Source: DSUN01 sp035527715
GTDB taxonomy: Bacteria > Planctomycetota > PUPC01 > DSUN01
DNA: 64,000 bases
Direction of reading: 5' to 3'
Assembly: GCA_035527715.1 (NCBI GenBank)
Contig: DATKZY010000175.1
Coordinates: forward strand, 28,669 to 92,668
Shown: one piece after another, positions 1 to 7,570 of the stretch
Numbering within the stretch: the first letter of the stretch is position 1
Layout of the letters: each line of letters begins with the position of its first letter
The notes under the pieces: model-generated
Seen by the model: the letters and a program-made list of their open reading frames with translations, nothing else
Database searches by the model: none
What the model was told of the DNA's origin: nothing
Made by a program: the position numbers and the translations under genes

Positions 1-1779
1 CTCGGGCACGCGGCCTCGCGCTGGCCCGAGAACCCCGTCTTCCCGCTCTTCCGTGGCGGGCTCCTCGCTGAGGCCGACCGGCTCGACGAGGCGGCCGCCG
101 CCCTCCACGGCGCGCGAAAGCTCTCCCCCGGCAACCTGCTCGCCGAGGCCTACCTGGCCCTCGTGGCCATGCGGCGTGGCGAGGTCGAGCGGCCGTTGCG
201 CCGCCTCGCCGCCGTGGGGATGACCGACAGCTCGCGCGCCCTCGCCGCCATCCTGGCCGAGGTCGAGGCCGCGCTCTTCCGCCGCTTCGGCCCCCACACC
301 GATGGCAAGCCCCCCGCCGCTCCCGAGCCCGAGGCCGGCGGCCGCCTCCGCCGCCACGGCGCGAAACGCCTTGCCGCCATGGGCCGCAGCCGCCTCGAGC
401 GCGGCGACTCGCCCGCGGCCTGGCTCCTCCTCAAGCTCGCCGCCGAGAAGAACCCCTCGCTGCCCGACGTCCTCGCCTACCTCGGCTTCGCCGCCCATGA
501 CCTCGGCCGCTACGAGGAGGCCCTCGACCACCTGAGCCGCACCGGCTCCTGGTCGCAGCCGCTCGACGCCATCCACCTCCACCGCGGCGCCTGCCTCTAC
601 AAGCTCGACCGCCACGCCGAGGCCCTCGAATCGCTCCAGGCCGCGCAGGACGCCGACACCCTCGGCGACTACACGGCCTGGATTCAGCTCTACCTGGCCC
701 GGGTGCTCATTGCCCTCGGCCGCGTCGTCGAGGCCCGGCCCCACCTCCGCCGCCTCCTCGAGGCCGAGGGCGACATGGCCCTCGCCCGCCTGCGCCAGGC
801 CCGCGAGCTCCTCGGCCTCGCCGTGCCCGAAAGCGCGCCCGAAAGCTACGACGTGATCGAGGATGGCAAAACCGTCCTCGTCGTCAAGCCCCCCTACGCC
901 GACGCTGTCCGCGAACGTCGTCGGCCGGAGGCCGGAGGCGGGAGGCCGTCTGCCGAGCGCCCTGCGCCTGCCGCCGACGGCTTACGGCCTACGGCTGACG
1001 GCCTCCCGCCTCCCGTTCCCGCCGGCCGCGCGCCGATGCAGCGGATCGCCCTGCCCGACGGCGCCACGGCCCTCGTGCGCCGCTGCCGACGCGGGGGACT
1101 CTTCGGCCGGCTCCTCGGCGACAGGCATTTCAACGGCAACCGCTTCCTCCGCGAGATCGCCGTCTCCGACGCCCTTCGCCGCCGAGGCGTGCCCACCCCC
1201 GAGATCATCGCCGGCATCCGCCGCGAGACCTTCCCTGGCGTCTACCGCGCCGAAATCATCGTCCGCGAGGTCCCCGACTCCCTCGACCTCGCCGCCGCCC
1301 TCCGCTCCCTCCGCGTTGGTGAAGGCGGTGGCACGGGCGTCCCGCCTGTGATCGGCGGCTCTAATGCGCCCGACTCCTCTCACGCGTCACGCGTCACGCG
1401 TCACGGGGCTTTCGCTTCCGCCGCCCGCCTCCTCCGCCAGGTCCACGACGCCGGCCTCCTCCACCCCGACCTCAACGCGAAGAACATCCTCATCGCCGCC
1501 GACGGCTCCGCTCTCATCCTTGACCTCGACCGCGCCGAGTTGCTCGACGACTTGCCGCTGGGCGACCGCTTTGCGGCCCTCGCCCGACTCTACCGGTCGC
1601 TCCACAAGCTCGGCCTCGCCCCCGACCCCGTCAGCGACGCCGACTGGGCCGCCTTCTACGACACCTATGCGGGCAACGACCCGCTCCTCCTCGGCCACAC
1701 CGACGCCTTCCTCGCCCGCTGCCGCCGCCACCTCCGCCGCCATCAGCTCTGGTGGCGGTTGGCCGGCAAGCGACGCTGA
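1..1779 (+). CDS. TPR protein with C-terminal Kdo/WaaP-like LPS kinase domain (5' end cut by window)
   Basis: The frame is open from base 1, so the start lies outside the window; 592 codons are visible. The N-terminal half is helical tetratricopeptide-type sequence rich in Leu, Ala and Glu. The C-terminal third looks like the lipopolysaccharide kinase (KdkA/WaaP) branch of the protein-kinase fold. It has HPDLNAKNIL as catalytic loop near residue 487 and DLDRAEL as the metal-binding motif near residue 507. By family it would phosphorylate an LPS core sugar at the inner membrane; the substrate is unknown. Two repeat-derived insertions sit in frame around codons 305-340 and 440-470 and do not break the frame. 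The GT9 heptosyltransferase downstream fits an LPS context, although HigBA separates them. Confidence 0.75.
   Translation, partial: LGHAASRWPENPVFPLFRGGLLAEADRLDEAAAALHGARKLSPGNLLAEAYLALVAMRRGEVERPLRRLAAVGMTDSSRALAAILAEVEAALFRRFGPHTDGKPPAAPEPEAGGRLRRHGAKRLAAMGRSRLERGDSPAAWLLLKLAAEKNPSLPDVLAYLGFAAHDLGRYEEALDHLSRTGSWSQPLDAIHLHRGACLYKLDRHAEALESLQAAQDADTLGDYTAWIQLYLARVLIALGRVVEARPHLRRLLEAEGDMALARLRQARELLGLAVPESAPESYDVIEDGKTVLVVKPPYADAVRERRRPEAGGGRPSAERPAPAADGLRPTADGLPPPVPAGRAPMQRIALPDGATALVRRCRRGGLFGRLLGDRHFNGNRFLREIAVSDALRRRGVPTPEIIAGIRRETFPGVYRAEIIVREVPDSLDLAAALRSLRVGEGGGTGVPPVIGGSNAPDSSHASRVTRHGAFASAARLLRQVHDAGLLHPDLNAKNILIAADGSALILDLDRAELLDDLPLGDRFAALARLYRSLHKLGLAPDPVSDADWAAFYDTYAGNDPLLLGHTDAFLARCRRHLRRHQLWWRLAGKRR
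932..1015. repeat. Inverted repeat inserted in frame within the kinase gene
   Basis: Two 24-base arms (932-955 and 992-1015) are complementary at 22 of 24 positions and enclose 36 bases. The segment encodes a Pro/Arg/Gly-rich linker between the TPR part and the kinase domain. It resembles the dispersed CGGCTGACGGCCTCCCGCC-type repeats common in PVC genomes (recognised from memory). Confidence 0.55.
1381..1401. repeat. Three tandem copies of the heptamer CACGCGT, in frame
   Basis: CACGCGT occurs three times in a row and is followed by a partial fourth copy. Just upstream (about 1329-1349) lies a GGCACGGGCGTCCCGCC-type repeat encoding GTGVPPV. Both sit inside the kinase domain before the catalytic loop, and the frame stays open. 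Confidence 0.6.
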
Positions 1780-1806
1780 GCGCAGGGCGCTGGCGTCAGC
1801 CATCAC

Positions 1807-1835
1807 TTGCACGCCATGCGGTTATGTGGTATAGT
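1807..1835 (+). promoter_or_regulatory. Sigma70-type promoter for higBA
   Basis: TTGCAC (1807-1812), 17-base spacer, TATAGT (1830-1835). The -10 matches consensus at 5 of 6 positions and the -35 at 3 of 6. The predicted transcript starts almost at the GGAGGTGA ribosome-binding site (1843-1850), giving a very short leader. Confidence 0.5.
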
Positions 1836-1857
1836 GTCTAATGGAGGTGACCGAAGC

Positions 1858-2154
1858 ATGATCGCGTCGTTCGGTGACCGCGGGACCGAGGATGTGTACC
1901 ATGGCCTGCGCTCTGTTCGTGCGCGGCGCATCCCGCCCGCTGTGTGGCGGACAGCGCGTCGGAAACTGGACATGCTTGAATACGCCCAAGGCCTGCGCGA
2001 TTTGCTTGCGCCGCCAGGAAACCGTCTCGAGGCGCTCAAGGGCGGCCTCAGCGGCTTCCACAGCATCCGCATCAATGACCAGTGGCGGATTCTGTTCCGC
2101 TGGCATGAGGGCGCGGCTCACAAGCTGACCATTGTGGACTATCACACAGGATAG
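1858..2154 (+). CDS. higB: HigB-type mRNA interferase toxin
   Basis: This 98-residue protein has the RelE/HigB plasmid-maintenance killer pattern: a basic N-terminal helix region (RRKLDMLEYAQGLRDL), then a strand region GFHSIRINDQWRILFRW near residues 68-84 with the conserved Arg and Trp. The family cleaves ribosome-bound mRNA. I chose the ATG at 1858 because GGAGGTGA lies 7 bases upstream; an earlier in-frame start at 1807 would overlap the promoter. higA follows 12 bases later, toxin first, the usual order for this family. Confidence 0.88.
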   Translation: MIASFGDRGTEDVYHGLRSVRARRIPPAVWRTARRKLDMLEYAQGLRDLLAPPGNRLEALKGGLSGFHSIRINDQWRILFRWHEGAAHKLTIVDYHTG

Positions 2155-2166
2155 GAGACACGGCAA

Positions 2167-2454
2167 ATGATCCCGAAGCACCGTATCCCCACATCCCCGG
2201 GGGAAATCCTCGACGAGGAGTTCCTGCGGCCGCTGGGGCTGACGCAGACGGCGTTTGCCCGGCACCTGAGCGTGCCGGTGCGCCGCATCAACGAGATCGT
2301 GCGCGGGAGGCGGGCGGTGAGCCCCGAGACGGCGCAGCTTTTCGCCGCGGCACTCGGCACATCGCCCGAGTTCTGGATGCACGCGCAGTCGAGCTACGAC
2401 CTGGCGACGCACAAGATTGAGGTCGAGATCGAGCCGCTTGTCCATGTCGGCTGA
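2167..2454 (+). CDS. higA: HigA-type antitoxin (XRE helix-turn-helix)
   Basis: The 95-residue protein begins with the addiction-module antidote signature (PGEILDEEFLRPLGLTQ) and an XRE helix-turn-helix at about residues 23-48 (LTQTAFARHLSVP, then RINEIVRGRR). It would neutralise HigB and repress the shared promoter at 1807. AGGAGA lies about 10 bases before the ATG. It forms an operon with higB. Confidence 0.9.
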   Translation: MIPKHRIPTSPGEILDEEFLRPLGLTQTAFARHLSVPVRRINEIVRGRRAVSPETAQLFAAALGTSPEFWMHAQSSYDLATHKIEVEIEPLVHVG

Positions 2455-2484
2455 GTGAGTTAGCGCGCGTTTGGGTTCCTGCCC

Positions 2485-2505
2485 CCACCGACCTCGTGTC
2501 GGTGG
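2485..2505. repeat. Pentaloop hairpin repeat, copy 1
   Basis: CCACCGAC-CTCGT-GTCGGTGG: 8-bp stem and 5-base loop. It has the same architecture as the hairpins at 2693-2717 and 40856-40876. Confidence 0.55.
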
Positions 2506-2547
2506 AGCAAGGGATTGGCAACTACAGGGGCACGCCCCCCCTCCACC

Positions 2548-2568
2548 CCTCTCCCTTCCAGGGAGAGG
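2548..2568. repeat. CCTCTCCC/GGGAGAGG hairpin repeat
   Basis: Arms 2548-2555 and 2561-2568 with a 5-base loop. It belongs to the widespread intergenic CCCTCTCCC-n-GGGAGAGGG repeat type. Confidence 0.5.
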
Positions 2569-2620
2569 TCGCCTCGTCCGCGAGGCGGGTGAGGGTGGGG
2601 CTGCGGGACGGCTACACCCG

Positions 2621-2663
2621 CCCCCCAACCCCCCTCCCTCTCAGAGGGAGGGGGGTTGGGGGG
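2621..2663. repeat. Perfect 21-bp palindrome in the higA-GT9 spacer
   Basis: Bases 2621-2641 (C-rich) and 2643-2663 (G-rich) are exact reverse complements separated by one base. The 2455-2801 spacer holds this, the hairpins listed nearby, a degenerate hairpin at 2770-2784, and no convincing gene. Confidence 0.7.
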
Positions 2664-2692
2664 CGGTCGCGACGGTAGTGGCCAATCCTTCG

Positions 2693-2717
2693 CCCCACTG
2701 GGACAAGCCCAGTGGGG
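2693..2717. repeat. Pentaloop hairpin repeat, copy 2
   Basis: CCCCACTGGG-ACAAG-CCCAGTGGGG: 10-bp stem and 5-base loop, same family as 2485-2505 and 40856-40876. Confidence 0.55.
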
Positions 2718-2801
2718 GCGGGGCAAGGAAGGGAGCCGACGCCGCGGGTCGCGGCCAGTCGCTGCCCCACCGAGGCAAACTCGGCGGCGAGGACATCACA
2801 G

Positions 2802-3911
2802 TTGAGCGAGGGCTCTGAGATCGGCAATCGCAAGTCGCAAGTCGCAAGTCTCTCGGACGCGAAGCGGATCGCGATCTTCCGGCTGAGCGCGCTGGGGGAC
2901 GTGGTGAATACGCTGCCGGCGCTGTCGGCGCTGCGGCGCGCGCGGCCCGATGCGCACATCGCGTGGGTGGTCGAGGCGGCGTCGGCGGGAGTGCTCGAGG
3001 GGCACCCAATGCTCGACGAGGTGCTGGTCTCCGGCCGCAAGACGTGGCAGGGAGCGTTCAAGCGGCTCCGCGGCTCGTGGCGGGCGGCGGGGGAGTTCTG
3101 CCGCTTCTGCGCGTTGCTGCGGAGGAAGCGGTTCGATGCGGTGATCGACTTCCAGGGGAACCTGCGGAGCGCCGTGGGCACCTGGCTCACGCGGGCGCCG
3201 ATGCGCGTCGGGCCGGGACGGGGGAGCGGCCGCGAGCGGAGCCACTGGTTCTACAATGTCCGCCTGCCGCTGCCCGACGGCCCGATGCACCGGGTCGAGC
3301 GCGGCCTGGCCCTCGTCCGCGCCCTCGGCCTCGAGACGGCTGACGCCAAGCCCGTGATCCCCGTGAGCGACGCGGACAAGGCGAAGGTGGACACGTTTCT
3401 CGCCGCAAGCGGCCTCGGGGCGGGGCAATTCGCGCTGATTCACGCGGGGACGAGTCCCTTCGGGCAGTACAAGCAGTGGCCGCCTGACCGGTGGGCGGAG
3501 GTGGCGAGGCGGCTCGCCGCCGAGCTGGGCCTTCGTGCCGTGTTCACACGGGGGCCGAGCCAGTCGGAAAGCGAGTCCGCCGAGAGCGTGGCCCGCGCTG
3601 CGGGGCCGCAGGCGCTGGTCGCGCCGGTGTTCTCGTTGCGCGAGCTGGGCGAGCTGTGCCGGCGGTGCCGCGTGTTCCTGAGCGTGGACACGGGGCCGAT
3701 GCACCTGGCCTCTGCGGTGGGTGCGCCGGTGGTCGCGCTGTTCGGGCCGAAGAACCCGAAGGTCTACGGCCCGTACTTCGGCCCGCGGGCCATTGTCGAG
3801 AAGCCGCTGGACTGCCGCCCCTGCCGCAAGCGCTCGTGCGACGACCCCCGCTGCATGCTCGCCATCACGCCCGACAACGTGCTGGCCGCGACAAAGGAGC
3901 TGTTGGGATGA
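2802..3911 (+). CDS. Glycosyltransferase family 9 (LPS heptosyltransferase-like)
   Basis: A GT9 (WaaC/WaaF-like) protein of 369 residues with this start. The donor-fold entry RIAIFRLSALGDVVNTLP lies near residue 22. FALIHAGTSPFGQYKQW is near residue 209, and FLSVDTGPMHLASAVGAP near residue 291. The C-terminal DCRPCRKRSC region is usual in the family. It would add heptose or a similar sugar to LPS core at the inner membrane. The TTG at 2802 follows GAGG at 2789; the more upstream ATG at 2712 would read through the repeat-filled spacer. The first codons include a 7-bp tandem repeat, so the true start could be slightly later. It overlaps gpsA by 4 bases (ATGA). Confidence 0.82.
   Translation: MSEGSEIGNRKSQVASLSDAKRIAIFRLSALGDVVNTLPALSALRRARPDAHIAWVVEAASAGVLEGHPMLDEVLVSGRKTWQGAFKRLRGSWRAAGEFCRFCALLRRKRFDAVIDFQGNLRSAVGTWLTRAPMRVGPGRGSGRERSHWFYNVRLPLPDGPMHRVERGLALVRALGLETADAKPVIPVSDADKAKVDTFLAASGLGAGQFALIHAGTSPFGQYKQWPPDRWAEVARRLAAELGLRAVFTRGPSQSESESAESVARAAGPQALVAPVFSLRELGELCRRCRVFLSVDTGPMHLASAVGAPVVALFGPKNPKVYGPYFGPRAIVEKPLDCRPCRKRSCDDPRCMLAITPDNVLAATKELLG
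2830..2850. repeat. Three tandem copies of the heptamer GCAAGTC
   Basis: GCAAGTC is repeated three times at the 5' end of the GT9 gene, immediately before the first conserved strand. It is a heptamer in three copies, like the CACGCGT tract at 1381. Confidence 0.6.
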
Positions 3912-4909
3912 ACGCGGAGCGGGTGACTGTGATCGGCGATGGGGGATGGGGCACGACGCTGGCGCTGCTGCTGGGGGGGAAGGGAAACGCCGTGCGGCTG
4001 TGGGGGGCGTTCCCCGAGTACGTCGAGGCGATGCGGGAGCGGCGGGAGAACACGAAGTTCCTCCCAGGCATCCCGCTGCCGGAGTCGCTCGAGCTGACCG
4101 GCGACCTGGCGGCGGCCGTGGCGGGGGCCGGCCTCGTGGTGATGGCGGTGCCGACGCAGTTCATGCGCGGCGTGCTGCGGCGGCTGGCCAGGTGCTACTC
4201 CCCCGGCACGCCCATTGTGAGCGTGGCGAAGGGGATCGAGAACCGCACGCTGCTGCGGCCGACGCAGGTGATCGCGGACGTGTTGGGGCGCGCTCCCGTG
4301 GTCGCTCTCTCCGGCCCCAGCCACGCGGAGGAGGTGGCCCGCGGGCTGCCGGCGACGGTGACGGCGGCGAGCCGCAACGCGGCGCTCGCGCGGCGCGTGC
4401 AGCAGCTCCTCATGACCGACCGCTTCCGCGTCTACACGACGACCGACGTGGCAGGCGTGGAACTGGGCGGCGCGGTGAAAAACGTGGTGGCCATTGCGGC
4501 CGGCATCTGCGACGGATTGGGCCTGGGCGACAACGCGAAGTCGGCGCTGCTCACGCGCGGCCTGGCCGAGATGATGCGGCTGGGCATGGCGCTGGGCGCC
4601 CGGCGCGACACGTTCGCGGGCCTCGCCGGCATCGGCGACCTGATCACCACGTGCACCAGCCCCTACGGCCGCAACCGCTCCGTGGGCATGCAGATCGCCC
4701 AGGGCAAGAGCCTGGACGAGGTTGTCGCGGGCACCGCGATGGTCGCCGAGGGCATTCGCACCACGCTGTCGGTCCGCGCCCTCGCCCGCCGCCACGGCGT
4801 CGAGATGCCCATCACCGCCCAGGTCTACCGGGTCCTCTTCCGTGGCAAGGACCCGAGGGCCGCGGTCCGCGACCTGATGAGCCGCGCGGCGAAGGACGAA
4901 GTGGGGTGA
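3908..4909 (+). CDS. gpsA: NAD(P)-dependent glycerol-3-phosphate dehydrogenase
   Basis: GpsA reduces dihydroxyacetone phosphate to sn-glycerol-3-phosphate for phospholipid synthesis in the cytoplasm. The 333-residue protein is of normal length. It has the Rossmann motif GDGGWGTTLALLL at the N-terminus, LSGPSHAEEVARG near residue 133, GGAVKNVVAIAAGICDG near residue 187 (catalytic Lys) and GLAGIGDLITTCTSPYGRN near residue 237. The ATG overlaps the GT9 stop codon by 4 bases, so the pair is translationally coupled. Confidence 0.95.
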   Translation: MNAERVTVIGDGGWGTTLALLLGGKGNAVRLWGAFPEYVEAMRERRENTKFLPGIPLPESLELTGDLAAAVAGAGLVVMAVPTQFMRGVLRRLARCYSPGTPIVSVAKGIENRTLLRPTQVIADVLGRAPVVALSGPSHAEEVARGLPATVTAASRNAALARRVQQLLMTDRFRVYTTTDVAGVELGGAVKNVVAIAAGICDGLGLGDNAKSALLTRGLAEMMRLGMALGARRDTFAGLAGIGDLITTCTSPYGRNRSVGMQIAQGKSLDEVVAGTAMVAEGIRTTLSVRALARRHGVEMPITAQVYRVLFRGKDPRAAVRDLMSRAAKDEVG

Positions 4910-4939
4910 TTGGCGATGATGGCGTACTGGCCGAGCGGG

Positions 4940-5167
4940 CTATGAGGTCTGGACGACCTCGCAGGGAAGGTCCTCAAGCACGAGGGGCGGGATAGTGCCG
5001 GAGCCGAGGACCTGCTTGGCATCGAGAATCTCTATGCCCACCAGCACTTCGCCCTCGCCGATGTTCAGAGCAACCTCGTCGGAAAGACGAAGCGTGCGAC
5101 ACTGGTGCGGCCCTTCGAGCAGTCGGATATAAAGGGCGTCGATCTCGCGGTCATAGCGGATGGTCAT
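4940..5167 (-). CDS. DUF2283 family protein
   Basis: This 75-residue protein matches the DUF2283 pattern: YDREIDALYIRLLEG at the start, then VALNIGEGEVLVGIEILDA. The function of the family is unknown; such genes are often found next to DUF4258 genes in toxin-antitoxin-like pairs. The ATG at 5167 has GAAGGGG about 7 bases upstream and lies 11 bases after the DUF4258 stop, so the two are co-transcribed. Confidence 0.8.
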   Translation of the reverse strand: MTIRYDREIDALYIRLLEGPHQCRTLRLSDEVALNIGEGEVLVGIEILDAKQVLGSGTIPPLVLEDLPCEVVQTS

Positions 5168-5178
5168 CGCTCGCCCCT

Positions 5179-5433
5179 TCAGAAGTAGAAGACGTACACG
5201 GTGACGACTACGGTCTCGGCGCTCTCCTCGGCGATCACGGGAGCCACCTGCTTCACAGCATAGTGCCTCCCCTGCCACAAGGCATTATACTCGAAGTTGT
5301 AGCGGCACAGCAACCGGCCGTGCTTGGCCGGCTCCCTGATTCCCAAGGTGACGGCCTGCCTCACCTCCTCTTCGGTGCAGCCCCGCTCGATGCGCTGCTC
5401 TGTCGCGTGCCGCGTCAGGCGTATCCTCTTCAT
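5179..5433 (-). CDS. DUF4258 family protein
   Basis: An 84-residue protein with the DUF4258 signature: RLTRHATEQRIERGCTEEEV near the N-terminus and an alternating C-terminal strand (TVVVTVYVFYF). The fold is thought to be RelE-like, so a toxin-like role is possible but unproven. It begins 3 bases after the stop of the large membrane protein and has no clear ribosome-binding site of its own, suggesting coupling. Confidence 0.75.
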   Translation of the reverse strand: MKRIRLTRHATEQRIERGCTEEEVRQAVTLGIREPAKHGRLLCRYNFEYNALWQGRHYAVKQVAPVIAEESAETVVVTVYVFYF

Positions 5434-5436
5434 GGC

Positions 5437-7422
5437 TCAGATCCAGAACAACGAATTGCCGACCTTGCCGGTGAAGTAGTCTATGACGATCCAGACTCCG
5501 CTGACGGCGTACTGGCCGAGGATGAGGCCGAGGAAGAAGAGTCGGGTGCGCTTGTAGAGGTCGGCGCCGCCATAGCGCAGCACCAGGGCCTTCGCCGCCC
5601 AGGCGATGAAGATGCTGAACCACAATTCGTCGGTGAGCCACAGGCTCGCAATGGGGAAGCCGAGCGGGTGCAGCGGCCAGCAGACGAGGCGCTGGTTGAG
5701 GAACATCAGGCCCGCCATCACGCTGGCGCCGATGCCGCCGAAGAGATAGGCGTTCACGCTCGGCCCCTCGGGGTTCTTGATCAGCCGCGTGACGTAGTGG
5801 AAGGGGAGCGTGGGGCCGGCGTGCCAGAGCCAGTCGTTGGCGTTCGCCCCGCCGTGGTCGTAGGCGACGAGCATGGTGGACCAGACGCTGGCGACGATGG
5901 TGACAACGATGGCGAGGATCATGGCCCAGAAGATCGTGCGCTTGCGGCCCTTCATGTCGCTGACCATTTTCAGGCCGTTGGCGGCGGAGGCCATGACGAA
6001 CGTGCGGATGTCGCCCATCCAGATGTAGGTCATGCCGAAGGGCACGAGGTTCGAGGGGCCGAGGCGGTCTGAGCCGAAGGCCGAGATGAGCACGGTCGAG
6101 GCGGTCATCGGCGAGCGGGTCTCGGCCACCCCGCCCGCGGCCACGATGCGGGTGACACCGAGGAAGGTGGCCATCGAGACCACGACGAGCGCCGCGGCCA
6201 CCCACAGGCTCATGCCGGTGCGGTGCAGCCAGAAGGCCATGTAGCCCATCCCCGCCAGCATCCCCCAGAACGCCTGCTTGTACGACAGAATCTCCTGCGA
6301 GTCATCCACGTCCCTGCCGCGCCCGATGGCCTTGACGAAGACGGCCTTGAGGTGGTGGCGGGCCATCCAGAGCCCGACGATGACGAGCACGAAGAGCGCG
6401 GCCTGGGACTGGTGGGTGAGCAGCGGCCCGCCGCCCGACTGGCTGTAGGGGTCGAGCTGCTCGACCCCCTCGTAGCCGACGAGGCGCAGGAAGGCGCGCT
6501 CGAACGTGGTCACGAGGCTGAAGAACCAGAGGCTGAGGGCCAGGCTGGTGCTCAGCAGGTACGAGAAGCCGATCATGGGAAAGCTCAGGCGCAGCTTGAG
6601 CACGGCCGTGCGGCGGAACAGGTCAATCCGCATCAGCAGGAGGTCCACGGCAGGGAAGCTCTGGTCGTAGTGGCTCAGCGCAATGTAGCAGCCGAGCAGG
6701 AAGGGGATGGCGAACCCCGCCCACATCCAGGGGTTGCGGATGAAGGGATTGGTGAAGCCCGGCCGCGACTCGGCCCGCACCATCTCCATGGGGAGCTGGG
6801 TGATCGGGTAGAGCAGCCGCTCGTTCTCCACCCACTGCTTCCGCACGATCACCATCGCGCAGATCATCACGCCGTAGAGCGCCATGAGGAAGAAAAACCA
6901 GTGGGCGAGCGGCATGGCCCAGGCGGCCCAGGGGATCACCTCGCCGCGCGGCAGACCCTCGTAGAGCCACTTGATCGCCATCGGGTCGTCCGGGTAGAGC
7001 CACTTGGGGATGTAGGGCAGGATGATCTCGCTCCACTGGTTCTCGGGCGCCGCGTAGTAGAAGGGCGCGGCAATGGTCGAGAGCCAGTAGGCGGTGAGGC
7101 CCATCGTGGGGATCACCGTGCCGATCATCATCATCACGTACACAACGACCAGCTCGCCCGAGGTGAGCGCGAGACGCTCCGAGACGGCGCGCAGCGCGCC
7201 ATTGACGAAGAATACCAGCACGAAGAAGAGGAAAATGGCCGCCGGCGTGCTGAAATCCAGGTCCATGTAGCTCGCGTGCATCACGTTCGTGGCGTAGGGA
7301 GTGCTCACGCCAATGACGGCGCACAGGAGCGAGCCGACGATCAGGGCGCGCGCGGTCGCGCCGCGCGCCATGGCTCCCGCGACGCCGGCAAGTCCCTGGT
7401 TCGCTTCGCCTTCCGCGGGCAT
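5437..7422 (-). CDS. Polytopic membrane protein of the DUF6785/OPT-like type
   Basis: 661 residues with roughly a dozen hydrophobic segments. It resembles the DUF6785/DUF6784 proteins abundant in Planctomycetota and Lentisphaerota, which look like oligopeptide-type transporters; the substrate is unknown. A first segment (ALIVGSLLCAVIGVSTPYA) near residue 30 is followed by AAIFLFFVLVFFVNGALR. The ATG at 7422 is preceded by GGAGAGG and lies 32 bases downstream of the -10 box. An upstream ATG at 7458 falls inside the promoter and was rejected. Confidence 0.7.
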   Translation of the reverse strand: MPAEGEANQGLAGVAGAMARGATARALIVGSLLCAVIGVSTPYATNVMHASYMDLDFSTPAAIFLFFVLVFFVNGALRAVSERLALTSGELVVVYVMMMIGTVIPTMGLTAYWLSTIAAPFYYAAPENQWSEIILPYIPKWLYPDDPMAIKWLYEGLPRGEVIPWAAWAMPLAHWFFFLMALYGVMICAMVIVRKQWVENERLLYPITQLPMEMVRAESRPGFTNPFIRNPWMWAGFAIPFLLGCYIALSHYDQSFPAVDLLLMRIDLFRRTAVLKLRLSFPMIGFSYLLSTSLALSLWFFSLVTTFERAFLRLVGYEGVEQLDPYSQSGGGPLLTHQSQAALFVLVIVGLWMARHHLKAVFVKAIGRGRDVDDSQEILSYKQAFWGMLAGMGYMAFWLHRTGMSLWVAAALVVVSMATFLGVTRIVAAGGVAETRSPMTASTVLISAFGSDRLGPSNLVPFGMTYIWMGDIRTFVMASAANGLKMVSDMKGRKRTIFWAMILAIVVTIVASVWSTMLVAYDHGGANANDWLWHAGPTLPFHYVTRLIKNPEGPSVNAYLFGGIGASVMAGLMFLNQRLVCWPLHPLGFPIASLWLTDELWFSIFIAWAAKALVLRYGGADLYKRTRLFFLGLILGQYAVSGVWIVIDYFTGKVGNSLFWI

Positions 7423-7453
7423 CTGCCTCTCCGCCCTCCGCCCTGGCCGGAGA

Positions 7454-7483
7454 ATCATAGCAAGCGGCGACGATGCGAGTCAA
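7454..7483 (-). promoter_or_regulatory. Sigma70-type promoter for the membrane-protein operon
   Basis: Minus strand TTGACT (7478-7483), 18-base spacer, TATGAT (7454-7459); 5 of 6 matches in each box. It faces away from the promoter at 7515. Confidence 0.7.
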
Positions 7484-7514
7484 CCTGCTATTGCGTCCGG
7501 GGCGGCTACGCCTG

Positions 7515-7543
7515 TTGACCCCGCCGCCGCCATCCCCTATGAT
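7515..7543 (+). promoter_or_regulatory. Sigma70-type promoter for the GH5 gene
   Basis: TTGACC (7515-7520), 17-base spacer, TATGAT (7538-7543). The predicted leader is about 20 bases and contains the GGAGGAG ribosome-binding site at 7559. Confidence 0.7.
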
Positions 7544-7570
7544 GCCCAGGCAACCGAAGGAGGAGTGCAG

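Noticed and set aside
1822..2628. 268-codon minus-strand frame across higBA
   Set aside because: It is antisense to two well-supported genes and runs into palindromic spacer DNA; composition-driven.
2612..3704. Long minus-strand frames opposite the GT9 gene
   Set aside because: GC-rich codon bias of the plus-strand gene opens antisense frames; no conserved motifs.
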